This document shows positions 63,768 to 64,000 of a stretch of DNA of 64,000 bases, in pieces. Every line of letters starts with the position of its first letter. Position 1 is the first letter of the stretch. The stretch covers positions 4,712,001 to 4,776,000 of the forward strand of contig NZ_VIVR01000001.1 in assembly GCF_007828955.1 (NCBI RefSeq), written 5' to 3'. The translations under genes and the position numbers were made by a program. The notes under the pieces were generated by a model. It was not told where the DNA came from, searched no databases, and was given only the letters and a program-made list of their open reading frames with translations. Source of the stretch: Kitasatospora atroaurantiaca. GTDB lineage: Bacteria; Actinomycetota; Actinomycetes; Streptomycetales; Streptomycetaceae.

Positions 63768-64000
63768 ATGGATGCGACGAGTGGTGCGACGGGAACGGCC
63801 ACGGCGGGGCAGCCGGCCGGGGGCGGGGCAGGAGCGGGTGCAGCTGCAGGTGCCACGGTCGGTGCCCAGGCCGGGCCGCCGGCCGACCCGCTGACGCCGT
63901 ACCTGGCGGCGGACTTCCCCTGGTACGGCCTGGACGACGGCTGGACGGGCCGCCGCTGGCTGATGCAGGCCGGTGCGGGCACCGGACGGTCGGGCCAGAG
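63768..64000 (+). CDS. Unknown protein (partial, cut by right edge)
   Basis: 77 residues visible: ATG 63768 with GAGGAGG 7 nt upstream, then an Ala/Gly-rich stretch (TAGQPAGGGAGAGAAAGATV) and DPLTPYLAADFPWYGLDDGW. The Trp/Tyr-rich segment WTGRRWLMQAG may begin a folded domain. No family is recognised. It lies ~100 bp after tatB, possibly as a separate unit because a hairpin intervenes. Confidence 0.6.
   Translation, partial: MDATSGATGTATAGQPAGGGAGAGAAAGATVGAQAGPPADPLTPYLAADFPWYGLDDGWTGRRWLMQAGAGTGRSGQ

Noticed and set aside
1-64000. CRISPR arrays, tRNA or rRNA genes, prophage or integrative elements
   Set aside because: No regularly spaced repeats, no cloverleaf or rRNA-like sequence, and no integrase, transposase or phage structural genes were recognised on either strand.
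63768-64000. Identification of the last partial gene as HtrA
   Set aside because: The visible 77 residues show no protease or PDZ motif; the region is too short to decide and no function is assigned.

Overview
The window is high-GC actinobacterial chromosome, most likely Streptomyces or the sister genus Kitasatospora. The grounds are GTG and TTG starts, near-complete third-position G/C, a bldK-type oligopeptide importer, mycothiol biosynthesis (MshB), SpoIIE-type phosphatases fused to anti-sigma-like kinase domains, and families such as DUF3117 and DUF6113. I see no tRNA, rRNA, CRISPR array, integrase or transposase, so this reads as stable core chromosome.

Region 1 (1-13.8 kb) is mixed: a deaminase/pyrimidine-reductase pair, a secreted propeller-like protein, a PPOX-fold enzyme, a SAM methyltransferase, and a SPOR/Nudix pair lying between two inverted copies of a palindromic intergenic repeat. 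Two PAS-GAF-SpoIIE-HATPase proteins then flank a large secreted beta-helix/PKD protein that ends in three copies of an 'LLDTR' module.

Region 2 (13.9-38.5 kb) is the striking part, a peptide-import array around typA. It has three complete oligopeptide ABC transporter operons. Two are tandem on the + strand (18.2-23.9 and 24.1-30.0 kb). The third converges on them from the - strand (36.3-30.0 kb) and has the bldK gene order permease-binding protein-permease-ATPase-ATPase. Two related orphan binding proteins bracket the set. The tandem operons share nearly identical tracts in their ATPase genes, which suggests gene conversion. The promoter regions of operons 1 and 3 share a TGTCCGAT-type palindromic motif that may be a common operator. 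Each operon has a hairpin between the binding-protein gene and the next permease gene.

Region 3 (38.8-49 kb) holds a membrane protein with YoaR-like peptidoglycan-binding domains, mshB with DUF6113, a small membrane protein, an S9 peptidase, and an ABC exporter/DesKR-like two-component operon preceded by a long inverted repeat.

Region 4 (49-64 kb) follows the order seen in Mycobacterium tuberculosis around Rv1177-Rv1224: ferredoxin-dapC, dapE, LOG-family protein, a folP2-type DHPS paralogue, a DivIVA-domain protein, tag, DUF3117, O-methyltransferase, sigE-type ECF sigma factor, anti-sigma factor and tatB. The htrA gene found between anti-sigma factor and tatB in mycobacteria is absent here. 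Taken together the window combines peptide uptake and signalling, cell-envelope precursor synthesis (DapC/DapE) and envelope-stress control. All functional calls rest on motif recognition by eye; no database search was run.
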